This document shows, in pieces, positions 1-8,805 of a DNA stretch of 64,000 nt; the stretch's first letter is position 1, and each line of letters begins with the position of its first letter. The stretch is from positions 1-64,000 of IMG/VR virus record IMGVR_UViG_3300021959_007301; one strand, 5' to 3'. The notes under the pieces were generated by a model. The model was not told the origin of the DNA, searched no databases, and saw only the letters and a program-made list of their open reading frames with translations. Both the position numbers and the translations under genes were made by a program. This DNA is from a virus.

Positions 1-474
1 ATCATCGCAAACTACCTTAACCACATTTCTATCTTCTATTTTAAAGTAATCAGTAATACGTACATACGCATTCCCTACGCAAGTATTCGGTGACTCTGCA
101 AAAGTACGTACCAAAGTGTCAATAGTGTAAGGGTCGATGACAGGTTCGTCACCTTGAATGTTTACGAAGTAATCCCCATCAAGTATCTCAATTGCTTTTG
201 CACATCGGTCTGTTCCAGTGTGACATGGTTCGTCCACCACAACACATGGTATTTCATTTGATGCACAGTACTGATTGATTCGTTCATCGTCTGTAAGAAC
301 AACAACTCTATCTAAGGACTCTGCTTGGATGCATTGATTATAAACCCTATGAATCATAGGGATACCATTTATAAGTTCGAGGGGTTTACCTTCGAATCGA
401 GTTGACTTCCAACGTGCAGGAATTAATCCAATAACTTGATTAAGTCCGACAGTCGGTTTAGAGAGTGTTCGCAT
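1..474 (-). CDS. kdsB: CMP-KDO synthetase-like nucleotidyltransferase (partial, C-terminus off the left edge)
   Basis: Starting at the ATG whose complement is 472-474, 158 uninterrupted codons run to base 1, so the protein is cut at its C-terminal side. Visible motifs are IPARWKSTRFEGKP (residues 18-31, the nucleotide-binding signature of 3-deoxy-manno-octulosonate cytidylyltransferases), GTDR (87-90) and NIQGDEP (105-111). The family activates KDO with CTP to give CMP-KDO for surface polysaccharide; marine T4-like phages often carry such a gene. It overlaps the 3' end of the upstream phosphatase gene by about 50 nt, suggesting coupled translation. The exact sugar substrate cannot be told from sequence. 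Confidence 0.85.
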   Translation of the reverse strand, partial: MRTLSKPTVGLNQVIGLIPARWKSTRFEGKPLELINGIPMIHRVYNQCIQAESLDRVVVLTDDERINQYCASNEIPCVVVDEPCHTGTDRCAKAIEILDGDYFVNIQGDEPVIDPYTIDTLVRTFAESPNTCVGNAYVRITDYFKIEDRNVVKVVCDD

Positions 475-1019
475 TGTACTTCACCGTATCCATAGTTTGC
501 ATGTATAAATTTTACACCAGCACGGTCTGCACATTCTTTATCAGATTGCATATCACCGACATAGACTGCATCTGCAGGGTCTACCTTTAAGTGTGCAAGT
601 GTATATAGTAGTTGGTCAGGTGCTGGTTTACCTCTACTGGAATTACGAGGACAACTGACCCAATCAAAACGTGGGAGTTTCAATAGTATTTGATGAGTCC
701 TATCTTCAGACTTCGATGTAACTATAGCAATCTTGTATGTCTTTTTTAACTCCACTAGTGTATCAAATACACCATCATAAAACTCAACTTTGTTTAGTGT
801 CTCTTTAGAGTAATGGTCGTAGATGCTTTTGATGAGAGTGTGCGAATGATTGATACCTATGGTGTCTAGTATATCCTCAAAGGGTTTACCAATCTCTGCA
901 AAGTATTTCTCAAAGGGAACTTTGATGTTACACTGCAACATTACCATACCCCATGCAGTTCGCATGTTTTCTTTGGAATCTATGAGGACTCCATCTAAGT
1001 CAAAGATTACTGCTTTCAT
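423..1019 (-). CDS. HAD-superfamily phosphatase
   Basis: A 198-residue HAD hydrolase. Motif I is FDLDG (residues 6-10, nucleophile D7 and acid/base D9), motif II is the T101-S102 stretch, motif III is K131 in GKPAPD, and motif IV is GDMQSD (155-160). The helical cap between residues 15 and 85 is of the phosphoglycolate-phosphatase/beta-phosphoglucomutase type. It starts 4 nt inside the end of gp4 and overlaps the kdsB-like gene downstream, so the three form one leftward unit. A role as a sugar-phosphate phosphatase alongside the CMP-KDO synthetase (as KdsC acts with KdsB in bacteria) is inference; KdsC proper lacks a cap, so this is not a straightforward KdsC. Confidence 0.8.
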   Translation of the reverse strand: MKAVIFDLDGVLIDSKENMRTAWGMVMLQCNIKVPFEKYFAEIGKPFEDILDTIGINHSHTLIKSIYDHYSKETLNKVEFYDGVFDTLVELKKTYKIAIVTSKSEDRTHQILLKLPRFDWVSCPRNSSRGKPAPDQLLYTLAHLKVDPADAVYVGDMQSDKECADRAGVKFIHANYGYGEVQCEHSLNRLSDLIKLLD

Positions 1020-1462
1020 TTTTTCTTGTTTGGTAATAAGTGGTCTTCCGTTAATATTCTAAAACTCATTCGTCTGTCTGCACAAAACTCTTCTGCAGCT
1101 TTCCATTTTGCTTGATTCACTGCATAGGTGGCAATCTCGTTGAGAAATTTTTTGGTTTTACGTTTCTGTTCTTTGGGTGGTAGTGTCTGTCTCTTAGGTT
1201 TAACTTCGATAATCTCACGTAACGATTGTCCCCTAGTGTTCACATACTTTATATAGAAGTCAGGAAAGTATCGATGCACCCTTTTATCGATAGGTGAACG
1301 ATACGGTATGATGATTTCTTCACTTCCCCACTCTATGATAGCAGGATTGTTATCACAATAGACCATAAACTTACGTTCCCATAGAGAACGATAAAAGATT
1401 TTAGTAGGGTCTCCTTTGTATTTTTTATAGTTCTTCGGTTTGAACTTACCACTGTATGACAT
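1016..1462 (-). CDS. gp4: Head completion nuclease gp4
   Basis: 148 residues, close to T4 gp4 (150). The N-terminal GDPTKIFYRSLWERKFMVYC segment (residues 17-36), the WGSEE turn and the PDF...EVKPK strands follow the conserved pattern of T4 gp4, a TnsA/VSR-like endonuclease-fold protein. In T4, gp4 is added after DNA packaging and is needed for head completion and head-tail joining. In marine T4-like phages it lies divergently beside the baseplate genes, as here. A late promoter on the minus strand (1487-1494) lies 24 nt upstream. Confidence 0.9.
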   Translation of the reverse strand: MSYSGKFKPKNYKKYKGDPTKIFYRSLWERKFMVYCDNNPAIIEWGSEEIIIPYRSPIDKRVHRYFPDFYIKYVNTRGQSLREIIEVKPKRQTLPPKEQKRKTKKFLNEIATYAVNQAKWKAAEEFCADRRMSFRILTEDHLLPNKKK

Positions 1463-1467
1463 AAATA
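1460..1467 (+). promoter_or_regulatory. T4-type late promoter, CATAAATA (rightward, gp48 operon)
   Basis: One mismatch to TATAAATA, the gp55-dependent late promoter. Expected start near 1473, 21 nt before the gp48 ATG at 1494. It sits back to back with the leftward promoter at 1487-1494. Confidence 0.8.
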
Positions 1468-1486
1468 ACTGTAAACTCTTTAGGAT

Positions 1487-1494
1487 TATTTATA
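1487..1494 (-). promoter_or_regulatory. T4-type late promoter, TATAAATA (leftward, gp4 operon)
   Basis: Perfect late-promoter octamer on the minus strand (TATTTATA on plus). It overlaps the gp48 start codon and would drive gp4, the HAD phosphatase and kdsB-like genes with a leader of about 20 nt. Confidence 0.8.
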
Positions 1495-2570
1495 TGTCAT
1501 TCATTGATAAACTTTTAAGTAAAGTAAACAAGGCAAAGTCTGCACTCAATTCAGTCAAAGGTATTGAGAGTAAAATCAAAAGTCTCAACTTCAACTCAGT
1601 TATTGACCAACTGGGAGAACAAGCACGTGAGGCAAGAGAAAGTTTAGAAGAGAGACGTTCAAGTCTTGAGTCTCAAATTAGTTCATCTACTCAAAATAAA
1701 GGATTTGCAAAAGCAAATCCTGCAACATCATTTACAGATTTACAATATCCTTTAGAGGATTTAGATAATTGGATTGTTTTCACCACTCGTCCAAGAAAGA
1801 AACGAGGTGGTGGTAGAAATGCAAACTTACTTTCAGATAATAATCAAGTTGAAATAAAATTGTATGTACCTGATGGTCTATTATCACAAGCAAACGTCAC
1901 CTACAATGCAAAAGGACAGAGTGCTGCCATCCAAGCAATTGCAGATGTTATTGAAGGATTTGGTGAGAATGGTCTGAGTGCAGAATCATTTGAGAATATG
2001 GGTACAGAAGCAATGAGTGCAATTAAATCTGTAGGTAATAAAATGGCAGATTCTATAACAGGAGGATTGACTAATCTTACACAAGGTCGTGCAGTTAATC
2101 CTATGCAAGAACAAATGTTAGATGGTATTGGATTTAGGTCATTTAACTTTACATATGAATTCTATCCTAAATCACAAAAAGAAGCAGAGATGATGAATAA
2201 TATCATTTTCTCATTTAGAACTGCTATGTTGCCTGATACATTTGCACCCCAAGACGGTGGAGACATAGAAAACTTTTTCAACTATCCAAACATATTTGAT
2301 GTAGAATTTGAAGGCCCAATTTCAGAAAAGGTTGATGGTTTCTTACCTATGGTATGTTCAAAATGTGATGTTGACCATACTGGTGGACAAAAGTTCTCAA
2401 CATTCGTAGATGGTCAACCTATTAAAACAACATTAACAATGGAATTCTTAGAGATTAAGATTCTATCTCAAGAGAACTATGTACAAATCAGTCCGTTTGC
2501 AGAACAATTTAGAGGTGAAATTTCAGGTGGTACAAGTGTTCTTGAAGAGTCAACTGGTGGAGGCGGATAA
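1494..2570 (+). CDS. gp48: Baseplate tail-tube cap gp48
   Basis: 358 residues from the ATG at 1494 (T4 gp48: 364). An upstream in-frame ATG at 1440 is rejected because it lies inside gp4 and upstream of the late promoter. The C-terminal half holds the conserved tail-tube-fold block: FRSFNFTYEFYPKS, then EAEMMNNIIFSFR, then FDVEF and the CSKCDVDHT region. In T4, gp48 caps the hub and starts tail-tube polymerisation with gp54. The N-terminal 80 residues are charged and probably coiled coil. The stop TAA shares its last base with the gp53 start codon. Confidence 0.85.
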   Translation: MSFIDKLLSKVNKAKSALNSVKGIESKIKSLNFNSVIDQLGEQAREARESLEERRSSLESQISSSTQNKGFAKANPATSFTDLQYPLEDLDNWIVFTTRPRKKRGGGRNANLLSDNNQVEIKLYVPDGLLSQANVTYNAKGQSAAIQAIADVIEGFGENGLSAESFENMGTEAMSAIKSVGNKMADSITGGLTNLTQGRAVNPMQEQMLDGIGFRSFNFTYEFYPKSQKEAEMMNNIIFSFRTAMLPDTFAPQDGGDIENFFNYPNIFDVEFEGPISEKVDGFLPMVCSKCDVDHTGGQKFSTFVDGQPIKTTLTMEFLEIKILSQENYVQISPFAEQFRGEISGGTSVLEESTGGGG

Positions 2571-3283
2571 TGGCAAACGAACTATTTAAAAATTTTCCTA
2601 AGATAGGATATCGATTAGAGAGTGGTAAGTATGTCACCATCAGAGACTTCTTTAGAAAATCTACTGTTGAACAAAGTTTTATAAATGATATCATAGATTA
2701 TGAGTATTATGAATTGCAAGATGGTGAAAGACCTGATATCGTTGCAACTAAAATCTATGGTAACGGTGACTTACACTGGACATTATTTCTAGTTAACGAA
2801 TTCTTAAACTATAACGACTGGCATAAAGACACTGAAACTTTTGATATATACATGAAAGAAAAATATCCAGGCCATTATCTTACTGTAACAAATGTATCTG
2901 ATTTAATAGACCAAGACAAAAAATTCCTCTTGGGGGAAAAAATATCAACCCCTGTTGGACACGGAAGAGTGTTACAATTACAACCTACATATAAAAGACT
3001 AGGTGTAACTAATAGCACTAAATGGAGAACTGGTGATGTAATCACTGGTGAAGTTAGTGGTAAATCATTTGAAATAGAAAATGTCATTGAGATGAAAGAT
3101 GGCGTGTCTCATTATGTTAATTCAGATGGTTTAAAGAAAAACTATTTTGAAAATGGTTATACCTCCGTTTCATTGATAGAACATGAAATGGAACACAATG
3201 AGGAAAAACGTAAAATCAAAATCATTAGACCTGAACTAATCAATAGAGTGGTAAATGAGTTTGAACGTTTAATGTCTAATTAA
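2570..3283 (+). CDS. gp53: Baseplate wedge subunit gp53
   Basis: 237 residues (T4 gp53: 196). The N-terminal NFPKIGYRLESGK, the DGERPDIVATKIYGNGDLHW stretch (about residues 50-70) and FLNYNDW are typical of gp53 in marine T4-like phages. gp53 joins wedges to each other and to the hub during baseplate assembly. Residues 110-190 form an extra beta-rich region. Its start and stop each overlap the neighbouring genes by one base, so it is translationally coupled to gp48 and the hub gene. Confidence 0.85.
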   Translation: MANELFKNFPKIGYRLESGKYVTIRDFFRKSTVEQSFINDIIDYEYYELQDGERPDIVATKIYGNGDLHWTLFLVNEFLNYNDWHKDTETFDIYMKEKYPGHYLTVTNVSDLIDQDKKFLLGEKISTPVGHGRVLQLQPTYKRLGVTNSTKWRTGDVITGEVSGKSFEIENVIEMKDGVSHYVNSDGLKKNYFENGYTSVSLIEHEMEHNEEKRKIKIIRPELINRVVNEFERLMSN

Positions 3284-4734
3284 TGGAAAAGAGAAACTTC
3301 AATCCTGGCGAGTTTGTCATTGAAGCAATGACACTAGTTACACCTGAGGGTGATTCAATTGCAATCGAAGGTATTGTTGCAAACTTTCGTCTGTTTGAAA
3401 GTATCTACAATAAGTTTGTATCAGCAGACATTTCTATTATCGATGGTGTCAACCTTTTAAAGAATTATAAAATCACTGGACAAGAACATGTTAGATTATC
3501 ACTGCGTGGGAAAGAGGGAGTTGGGGATACATCTGAAAAGAAATTCTCAATAGATAAAACTCTAAGAGTCTATAAAGTCCTTAACAATATAAGAGTTGAT
3601 GATAAGTCACAAACTTATCAACTTAAATTATGTGAACCGAGATTGTTTTACATCCAAAAACAAAGAATGAGCAGAACATTTAGAGGTTCATACTCATCAA
3701 TGATTTTGAAAACGATGAAAGAATTCGGAAGCATGAAGGATGCAGAAGTAGACTTTTGGGAATCAACACTTCCACAAAATGTACAGTTCATATGTCCCAA
3801 TTGGACAATCAATAAATTTTTAGATTACTGTGTAAACAATGCAGATAGGTCAGTCAATGCAGCTTGGAGAAACGGATACTTTTTATTTCAGACATTAAAT
3901 GGTGGATTTAGATTCATGTCAGTTGATGAGATGTTTGAAAGAGAATTTCCAGTTGCATTTAATTACTACCCTAAATCTGCAAGTGTCGATTCACTTGATA
4001 TACCTATCAATGCACCAGGCGGTTTAAACTCTACTGTCCTAAGATACGAGAAACCACAATTGTTTGATACACTACGTGGTCAAATTGCAGGTGCTTATGC
4101 ATCTTCAACTAGAGTGTACAATCCTCTGAAAAAAATTGAAGAAGAACATCATTATGACCTTGCAAAAACTATGAAACGAGGTACACACCTTTCAGGATTT
4201 CCAATAATTAGATTAGATGATGAAGAGGTGATACTAGAACCTGAAAACCAAATAGACCCATTTGTAAGTCCACCCTCAGTTCCTAAAGATGCTGATTTTG
4301 CACCTAATAAGGCATTCAATAGTGTAGTTATTGAAGACTTTAACATGATGCATAACTATGGTGAAGCAGATGATATTACCTTACCTGAAATTTTTGAAGG
4401 TAATAAAGTTGTAGATTCTGCAAGACTAGAGAGACGTGCATTGTTAGAGATACTTCAACAACATGTTATGAAACTTGACATTCCTTTTAGAACAGATATC
4501 AGTTGTGGTTCAATTATTACACTAGATATACCTGAACCTGAAGTTAAAAAACCTGATAATAAAATTAAAAACGAATTAAATGACAATAGATATCTTATAA
4601 CAGATTTATGTTTTGAGGGTTATCCGTTTAAGAAGAGTGGTGTAATACATGTAGAATGTGTTAAAGAAAGTTTTGCAAAAGATATTGCATCTTATAAACC
4701 ACTTGAGAATGTTGCTGGTGGAGAAGTTATATAA
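3283..4734 (+). CDS. gp27: Baseplate hub protein, gp27-like
   Basis: 483 residues, longer than T4 gp27 (391). The N-terminal third contains SADISIIDGVNLLKNYKITG, characteristic of the hub protein found directly before gp5 in marine T4-like phages. gp27 trimers make the torus that connects the gp5 needle to the tube. The assignment rests on position plus this family pattern rather than on clear similarity to T4 gp27 itself. It overlaps gp5 by one base (TAATG). Confidence 0.72.
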   Translation: MEKRNFNPGEFVIEAMTLVTPEGDSIAIEGIVANFRLFESIYNKFVSADISIIDGVNLLKNYKITGQEHVRLSLRGKEGVGDTSEKKFSIDKTLRVYKVLNNIRVDDKSQTYQLKLCEPRLFYIQKQRMSRTFRGSYSSMILKTMKEFGSMKDAEVDFWESTLPQNVQFICPNWTINKFLDYCVNNADRSVNAAWRNGYFLFQTLNGGFRFMSVDEMFEREFPVAFNYYPKSASVDSLDIPINAPGGLNSTVLRYEKPQLFDTLRGQIAGAYASSTRVYNPLKKIEEEHHYDLAKTMKRGTHLSGFPIIRLDDEEVILEPENQIDPFVSPPSVPKDADFAPNKAFNSVVIEDFNMMHNYGEADDITLPEIFEGNKVVDSARLERRALLEILQQHVMKLDIPFRTDISCGSIITLDIPEPEVKKPDNKIKNELNDNRYLITDLCFEGYPFKKSGVIHVECVKESFAKDIASYKPLENVAGGEVI

Positions 4735-5789
4735 TGGAAACTTTTTTTGGAGTAGTAGAAGACAGACATGACCCTCTCAAAGTAGGTAGGGTTCGTGTAC
4801 GTATTCACGGTATTCATACAGACAACAAATCAGAGATTGCAACACCTGACCTTCCATGGGCTCATGTAATTCTTCCAACTACTGCAGGTGGTTTATCAGG
4901 TATCGGATTTAACTCACACGGTCTCGTAGAAGGTGCAACCGTATTCGGTTTCTTTAGAGATGCGACCAAACAAGACCCTGTAGTGTTAGGAGTGTCAACA
5001 GGTATCACTACAGATGGATACAAACAAACAGTTGATGGTACTATCCTATCTCGTAAAGTAGACAAAGGATTCAATGACCCACGTAGATTAAAAGAAGAAG
5101 ATTATAAGGACACAGAAGATGGTGTATCACCAACCTCTGCACCAAACAGGTCATGGGGTTTGACATATGCATTGGACACTGCACCCAAACAACCATCAAT
5201 TGAAGGAAGAGATATCAAGTACGATGGAAGTGGTTCGTCAGTTGACCATGCAGAAATTAAAGAGGATGAACTTCCATACTACCCACTGAACTTTGAAGAA
5301 TCAGACATATCAAAGTTTGCCCGTGGTGAAGGTGACTATAGTGTCAGAAAGATTAACTCCATAAAAGGTATGGAACACTATCCAAACTCACCTGCAAATC
5401 CAGTGTATCCATACAACAAAGTTTTACATACAGAGTCAGGACACTTAATAGAAATAGATGACACATTCGAAGCAGAAAGACTTGCAATCGAACATAGGTC
5501 AGGAACCTTTACAGAGATACACCCTGATGGTTCTGAAGTCCACCATGTAGTGAATGACCACTACCATGTTACATGTAAAAACCAAGAAGTCTATGTTGGT
5601 GGTAATGTTAATGTACGTATTTTAGGAAATGCCAAAATCCACGCAAATGGTAATGCAGATGTGACAGCATACGGAGACGGTAAGTTTGACGTATCAGGAA
5701 AAATGGATATCAGGTCAGGTAAAGACATGAATCTCACTTCTGCTCGTAATATCGTATTGAGTGCAGTGGAAGTGAAGATGAATTCATGA
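4734..5789 (+). CDS. gp5: Baseplate hub spike gp5 (OB fold plus beta-helix, no lysozyme)
   Basis: 351 residues. Residues 1-90 are an OB fold of the gp5/VgrG type (HDPLKVGRVRVRIHGIH ... DLPWAHVILPTTAG). The C-terminal third (about 230-351) has the periodic VxV pattern of the triple-stranded beta-helix needle, with HVTCKNQEVYVGGNVNVR and IRSGKDMNLTSARNIVLSA. The lysozyme domain that lies between these parts in T4 gp5 (575 residues) is missing; about 120 acidic residues of other sequence replace it. This protein should puncture the outer membrane without its own peptidoglycan hydrolase. Confidence 0.88.
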   Translation: METFFGVVEDRHDPLKVGRVRVRIHGIHTDNKSEIATPDLPWAHVILPTTAGGLSGIGFNSHGLVEGATVFGFFRDATKQDPVVLGVSTGITTDGYKQTVDGTILSRKVDKGFNDPRRLKEEDYKDTEDGVSPTSAPNRSWGLTYALDTAPKQPSIEGRDIKYDGSGSSVDHAEIKEDELPYYPLNFEESDISKFARGEGDYSVRKINSIKGMEHYPNSPANPVYPYNKVLHTESGHLIEIDDTFEAERLAIEHRSGTFTEIHPDGSEVHHVVNDHYHVTCKNQEVYVGGNVNVRILGNAKIHANGNADVTAYGDGKFDVSGKMDIRSGKDMNLTSARNIVLSAVEVKMNS

Positions 5790-8374
5790 CAGTAGAACCT
5801 GCAAAAATAGAAATCCCTACAATAATTCCTTGTCCTGAAGGGGATCTCTTCAATCTACCCACAAAGGCAGACCTTATCAATGCATTCAATCAGATAGGTC
5901 AAATCCCAAGTAAACTTGAAGCAAAACTTTTAGAGTTTAGAACAACCAGTGAAAGAGAGATTGGTGAACTTTATCAACAACTCAAAACTGGTGAAGGATT
6001 AACCGATGAACAACGTCAAGGTATCTTAAGCACCATTGCAACTCTAGAATCACTTACTGAAGGTTATAATACTGTAAGAACTGGTGGACAACCTAAAACT
6101 GTCGGTGGATGGAATCCTCATGTGTATGCAGGGGCTACAGTAGTTATGGATGAACTTCTTTATAGAAGTAGAGGTAGAATAACATCGTCACTTCGTAATG
6201 GTGATGTTATATCATTTGCACATTATTTGGGAAATGTTCCTGAAGATGATGTGGGATTAACAGGACGATATGATATTTGGAATAACATGCCAGGCATTCC
6301 ACAGGGCCCACAATCTTTTAGAATTTGGGTTTCGGTAGAGCCAGGTGGCCCACCTATTGAACGTGCAGGATACAAATATGAGGGGTTTTCAAAACAACCC
6401 AACCCTGCAACTTGGACGTGGTCACAAAGTAGAAATAACTTAGGAAGAGCTGGTGTATGGCATTTAGGTTTCTTTGAAAGAATCGTGTATGTAAACTTTG
6501 AAATATTTGGTGGTTGGTGGGACACTAACTTCTATAGACTTCCTGATGCATATGCTGGAGGTAGAGAAATACCTGAAGGTCAAGATGGTATTCCGTATGA
6601 TTACTATGTATTTTGGTTTAGGTCATATTGGGTCGATAATATAGAATATGATGAGAACGGTGTTGGATACAGGGTTGCACCCAATGTTCCAACATTACCT
6701 GATGAATGGATGAAAGTGATAGAAGAAGGTGCAGAGAGAAGAGAGGCAGGTGGAGGTGTCATTACTGCTGCAAATCAAACACCCCCTGATCCAGGCGAAG
6801 AAGCAATAAAAAATGAAACTGCAGATAAAGTTGCATCCATCTTAACTACTATTTTATTAATAGATGAAACTATTAAGACTATCAGGGAGTTAATGGAAAC
6901 TATCGAAGATGCATTAGAACCTTGGTGGAATAAAGACCAAAATCGTAACTGGCAAAAAGAATGTAACGATGCAATCACTAAAATGATGGCAGAGTTTCAT
7001 TTGTATATCCCTATTAAAATTGCAGAATTTGTTAAGAAGTTTTTTAGTATAAACTTCACAATTACAGTTTTTACCATCTCCATTGATATGCTTGAACTTG
7101 TTACATCACCTGATTATAAGAAATATCTCAAAGACCAAATTGCAGGTTCAGAGATAGTAAAACAGATTATAAGTGTTAAAGAAGATATTGAAAAGTTAGA
7201 TGAAGAACTCAACAAACTAAAAGAAGACCCACAATCACTAAGTGCTGAAGCAGAAGCAAAACTCTTAGAAGAAAAGGAGAATTTAGAAAAGACACTTGGT
7301 GAGCTCACACTTTCAAGACTAGAGTTTGTTGATAAAATTTATCAGTTATTACCTGACCACTGTAAAGCATTTGATGGTGAGTTAGGATTAGAAGACGTTG
7401 ATGCAAAAGTTGAACAAGCATTTCAATGTATCGAATTAGAAATAAAAGACTGGATGTTGAATTGGCATATAAAAGCATTTAAAGCACTTATAGATTTGTT
7501 TGACGAGATATGGGACTTATTGGGTTTACCTGACTTACCATTCAGTGAAATTATGGATGTATTAAACTTAGATATAAATGAACTCATTGATAAAGCAGTA
7601 CAGTATATCAAAGATGAATTTGATAAAACAAAACTAGGTATTCAGAAAAAAATAAATGAAATCGATAAACTAATTGAAGATAATCCTGATATGGATATCG
7701 CTGCAAAAGAAGAGTTATTGTTGGAGAGAAAAAAACTTGAAGATGAACTCTTCAAAGAGATGAATGAATTTAGACAAAGGATTAGGGATGCAATACTAGA
7801 ACTTTCAATTTTTGGAATGTCAGTAAGAGATATTATTGGTGATGAAATTGAGACAACAGTGAAGTCAATTGAACAAGAAATTGCAGAGTTTAAACTTGCA
7901 TTGCAAGACTTTAAAGTTAATTGGGCATCTAAACTGTTTTGGGCATGGGTCAAACTTATTAAAAAGTTCTTAGATAAAATAGGATTAGGTATAATATTCG
8001 AGTTCCTTAATTTAACATTCTGTGATTTCCTAAAAATGGTTGGACTACCTCTCGGTATTAGTTTAAATCTTCCTGATTTTGGTGAGATTGATGGTAATCC
8101 GATTGCAGATGTTGTTAGTACAAAACCAAAAGTAACTGTAAGGGGTACAAGTATTGATGAATCACTAGACGAAACGTCTTTCGAAGCAGACGGTTCTCGT
8201 GTTGATTTCCCAACAGATGGTTCAGGTAGTAATACATATGTCTTCATAGATGGGGTACGTCAGAAACCTAATACATACACTGATAATGAAGATGGGACTA
8301 TAACATTCAATTCTGCACCCATAAATGGAATTGTTTCTGTATTCCTCTCTAACAAATCATTACCTGTGTTATAA
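5786..8374 (+). CDS. Large virion structural protein with coiled coils (unknown role)
   Basis: 862 residues, starting at an ATGA overlap with gp5. I do not recognise the whole. Residues 1-100 are helical. Residues 105-320 are rich in Trp, Tyr, Gly and Pro and look like a beta-rich, possibly carbohydrate-binding domain. Residues 335-760 are long amphipathic helices rich in Lys/Glu (coiled coil). The last 90 residues form a small beta domain (VFIDGVRQKPNTYTDNEDG then SVFLSNK) common at the ends of phage tail proteins. A large gene at this place between gp5 and gp25 is usual in marine T4-like phages, so a baseplate or tail accessory role is likely. Confidence 0.7.
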   Translation: MTVEPAKIEIPTIIPCPEGDLFNLPTKADLINAFNQIGQIPSKLEAKLLEFRTTSEREIGELYQQLKTGEGLTDEQRQGILSTIATLESLTEGYNTVRTGGQPKTVGGWNPHVYAGATVVMDELLYRSRGRITSSLRNGDVISFAHYLGNVPEDDVGLTGRYDIWNNMPGIPQGPQSFRIWVSVEPGGPPIERAGYKYEGFSKQPNPATWTWSQSRNNLGRAGVWHLGFFERIVYVNFEIFGGWWDTNFYRLPDAYAGGREIPEGQDGIPYDYYVFWFRSYWVDNIEYDENGVGYRVAPNVPTLPDEWMKVIEEGAERREAGGGVITAANQTPPDPGEEAIKNETADKVASILTTILLIDETIKTIRELMETIEDALEPWWNKDQNRNWQKECNDAITKMMAEFHLYIPIKIAEFVKKFFSINFTITVFTISIDMLELVTSPDYKKYLKDQIAGSEIVKQIISVKEDIEKLDEELNKLKEDPQSLSAEAEAKLLEEKENLEKTLGELTLSRLEFVDKIYQLLPDHCKAFDGELGLEDVDAKVEQAFQCIELEIKDWMLNWHIKAFKALIDLFDEIWDLLGLPDLPFSEIMDVLNLDINELIDKAVQYIKDEFDKTKLGIQKKINEIDKLIEDNPDMDIAAKEELLLERKKLEDELFKEMNEFRQRIRDAILELSIFGMSVRDIIGDEIETTVKSIEQEIAEFKLALQDFKVNWASKLFWAWVKLIKKFLDKIGLGIIFEFLNLTFCDFLKMVGLPLGISLNLPDFGEIDGNPIADVVSTKPKVTVRGTSIDESLDETSFEADGSRVDFPTDGSGSNTYVFIDGVRQKPNTYTDNEDGTITFNSAPINGIVSVFLSNKSLPVL

Positions 8375-8377
8375 ATA
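8370..8377 (+). promoter_or_regulatory. T4-type late promoter placed to give a leaderless gp25 mRNA
   Basis: Perfect TATAAATA followed by exactly 5 nt and then the gp25 ATG at 8383. With the octamer at -13 to -6, +1 is the A of the ATG. No Shine-Dalgarno sequence precedes the ATG. Confidence 0.8.
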
Positions 8378-8382
8378 GTTAC

Positions 8383-8805
8383 ATGGTAGATTACGTAAAG
8401 TCAGAAGGCAAGACAATTGCCACCAAAGCTGCATATGCAGACTTGGATTTATCCTTTAAACCTCATCCGATTACAGGTGATATTACACTTCGTAAAGACA
8501 CGGATGCAGTTAGACGTGCTGTTAGGAACATTATACAAACGAATAAATATGAAAGACCCTTTAAACCTAACTTCGGTGCATCAGTAAGAGATAATCTATT
8601 TGAACTAGACACCACTAGTAAGGTTAAAAGACTTAAGAATAAAATCAAAGAACAAATCGAAAGATTTGAACCTCGTGCAAGAGACGTAGATGTTTCTTTT
8701 AATACATTGGGTGATAATAATAAATTAGACGTAACAGTTTTCTACAGTATAGTTAATGGACTAAGGGGTCAACAGATAAACTTCACAATTACTAGGGTTC
8801 GATAA
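8383..8805 (+). CDS. gp25: Baseplate wedge subunit gp25
   Basis: 140 residues (T4 gp25: 132). The N-terminal LSFKPHPITGDITLRKDTDAV, then NIIQTNKYERPFKPNFGASV and the C-terminal VTVFYSIVNG are the conserved blocks of the gp25/lysozyme-like wedge family shared by contractile tails and type VI secretion (TssE). It forms part of the core wedge bundle with gp6 and gp53 and contacts the first sheath ring. It is preceded by a late promoter 5 nt away and overlaps gp6 by one base. Confidence 0.92.
   Translation: MVDYVKSEGKTIATKAAYADLDLSFKPHPITGDITLRKDTDAVRRAVRNIIQTNKYERPFKPNFGASVRDNLFELDTTSKVKRLKNKIKEQIERFEPRARDVDVSFNTLGDNNKLDVTVFYSIVNGLRGQQINFTITRVR

Noticed and set aside
1440-1493. Upstream start for gp48 at 1440
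   Set aside because: It lies inside gp4 and before the late promoter at 1460-1467; ATG 1494 fits the family N-terminus.
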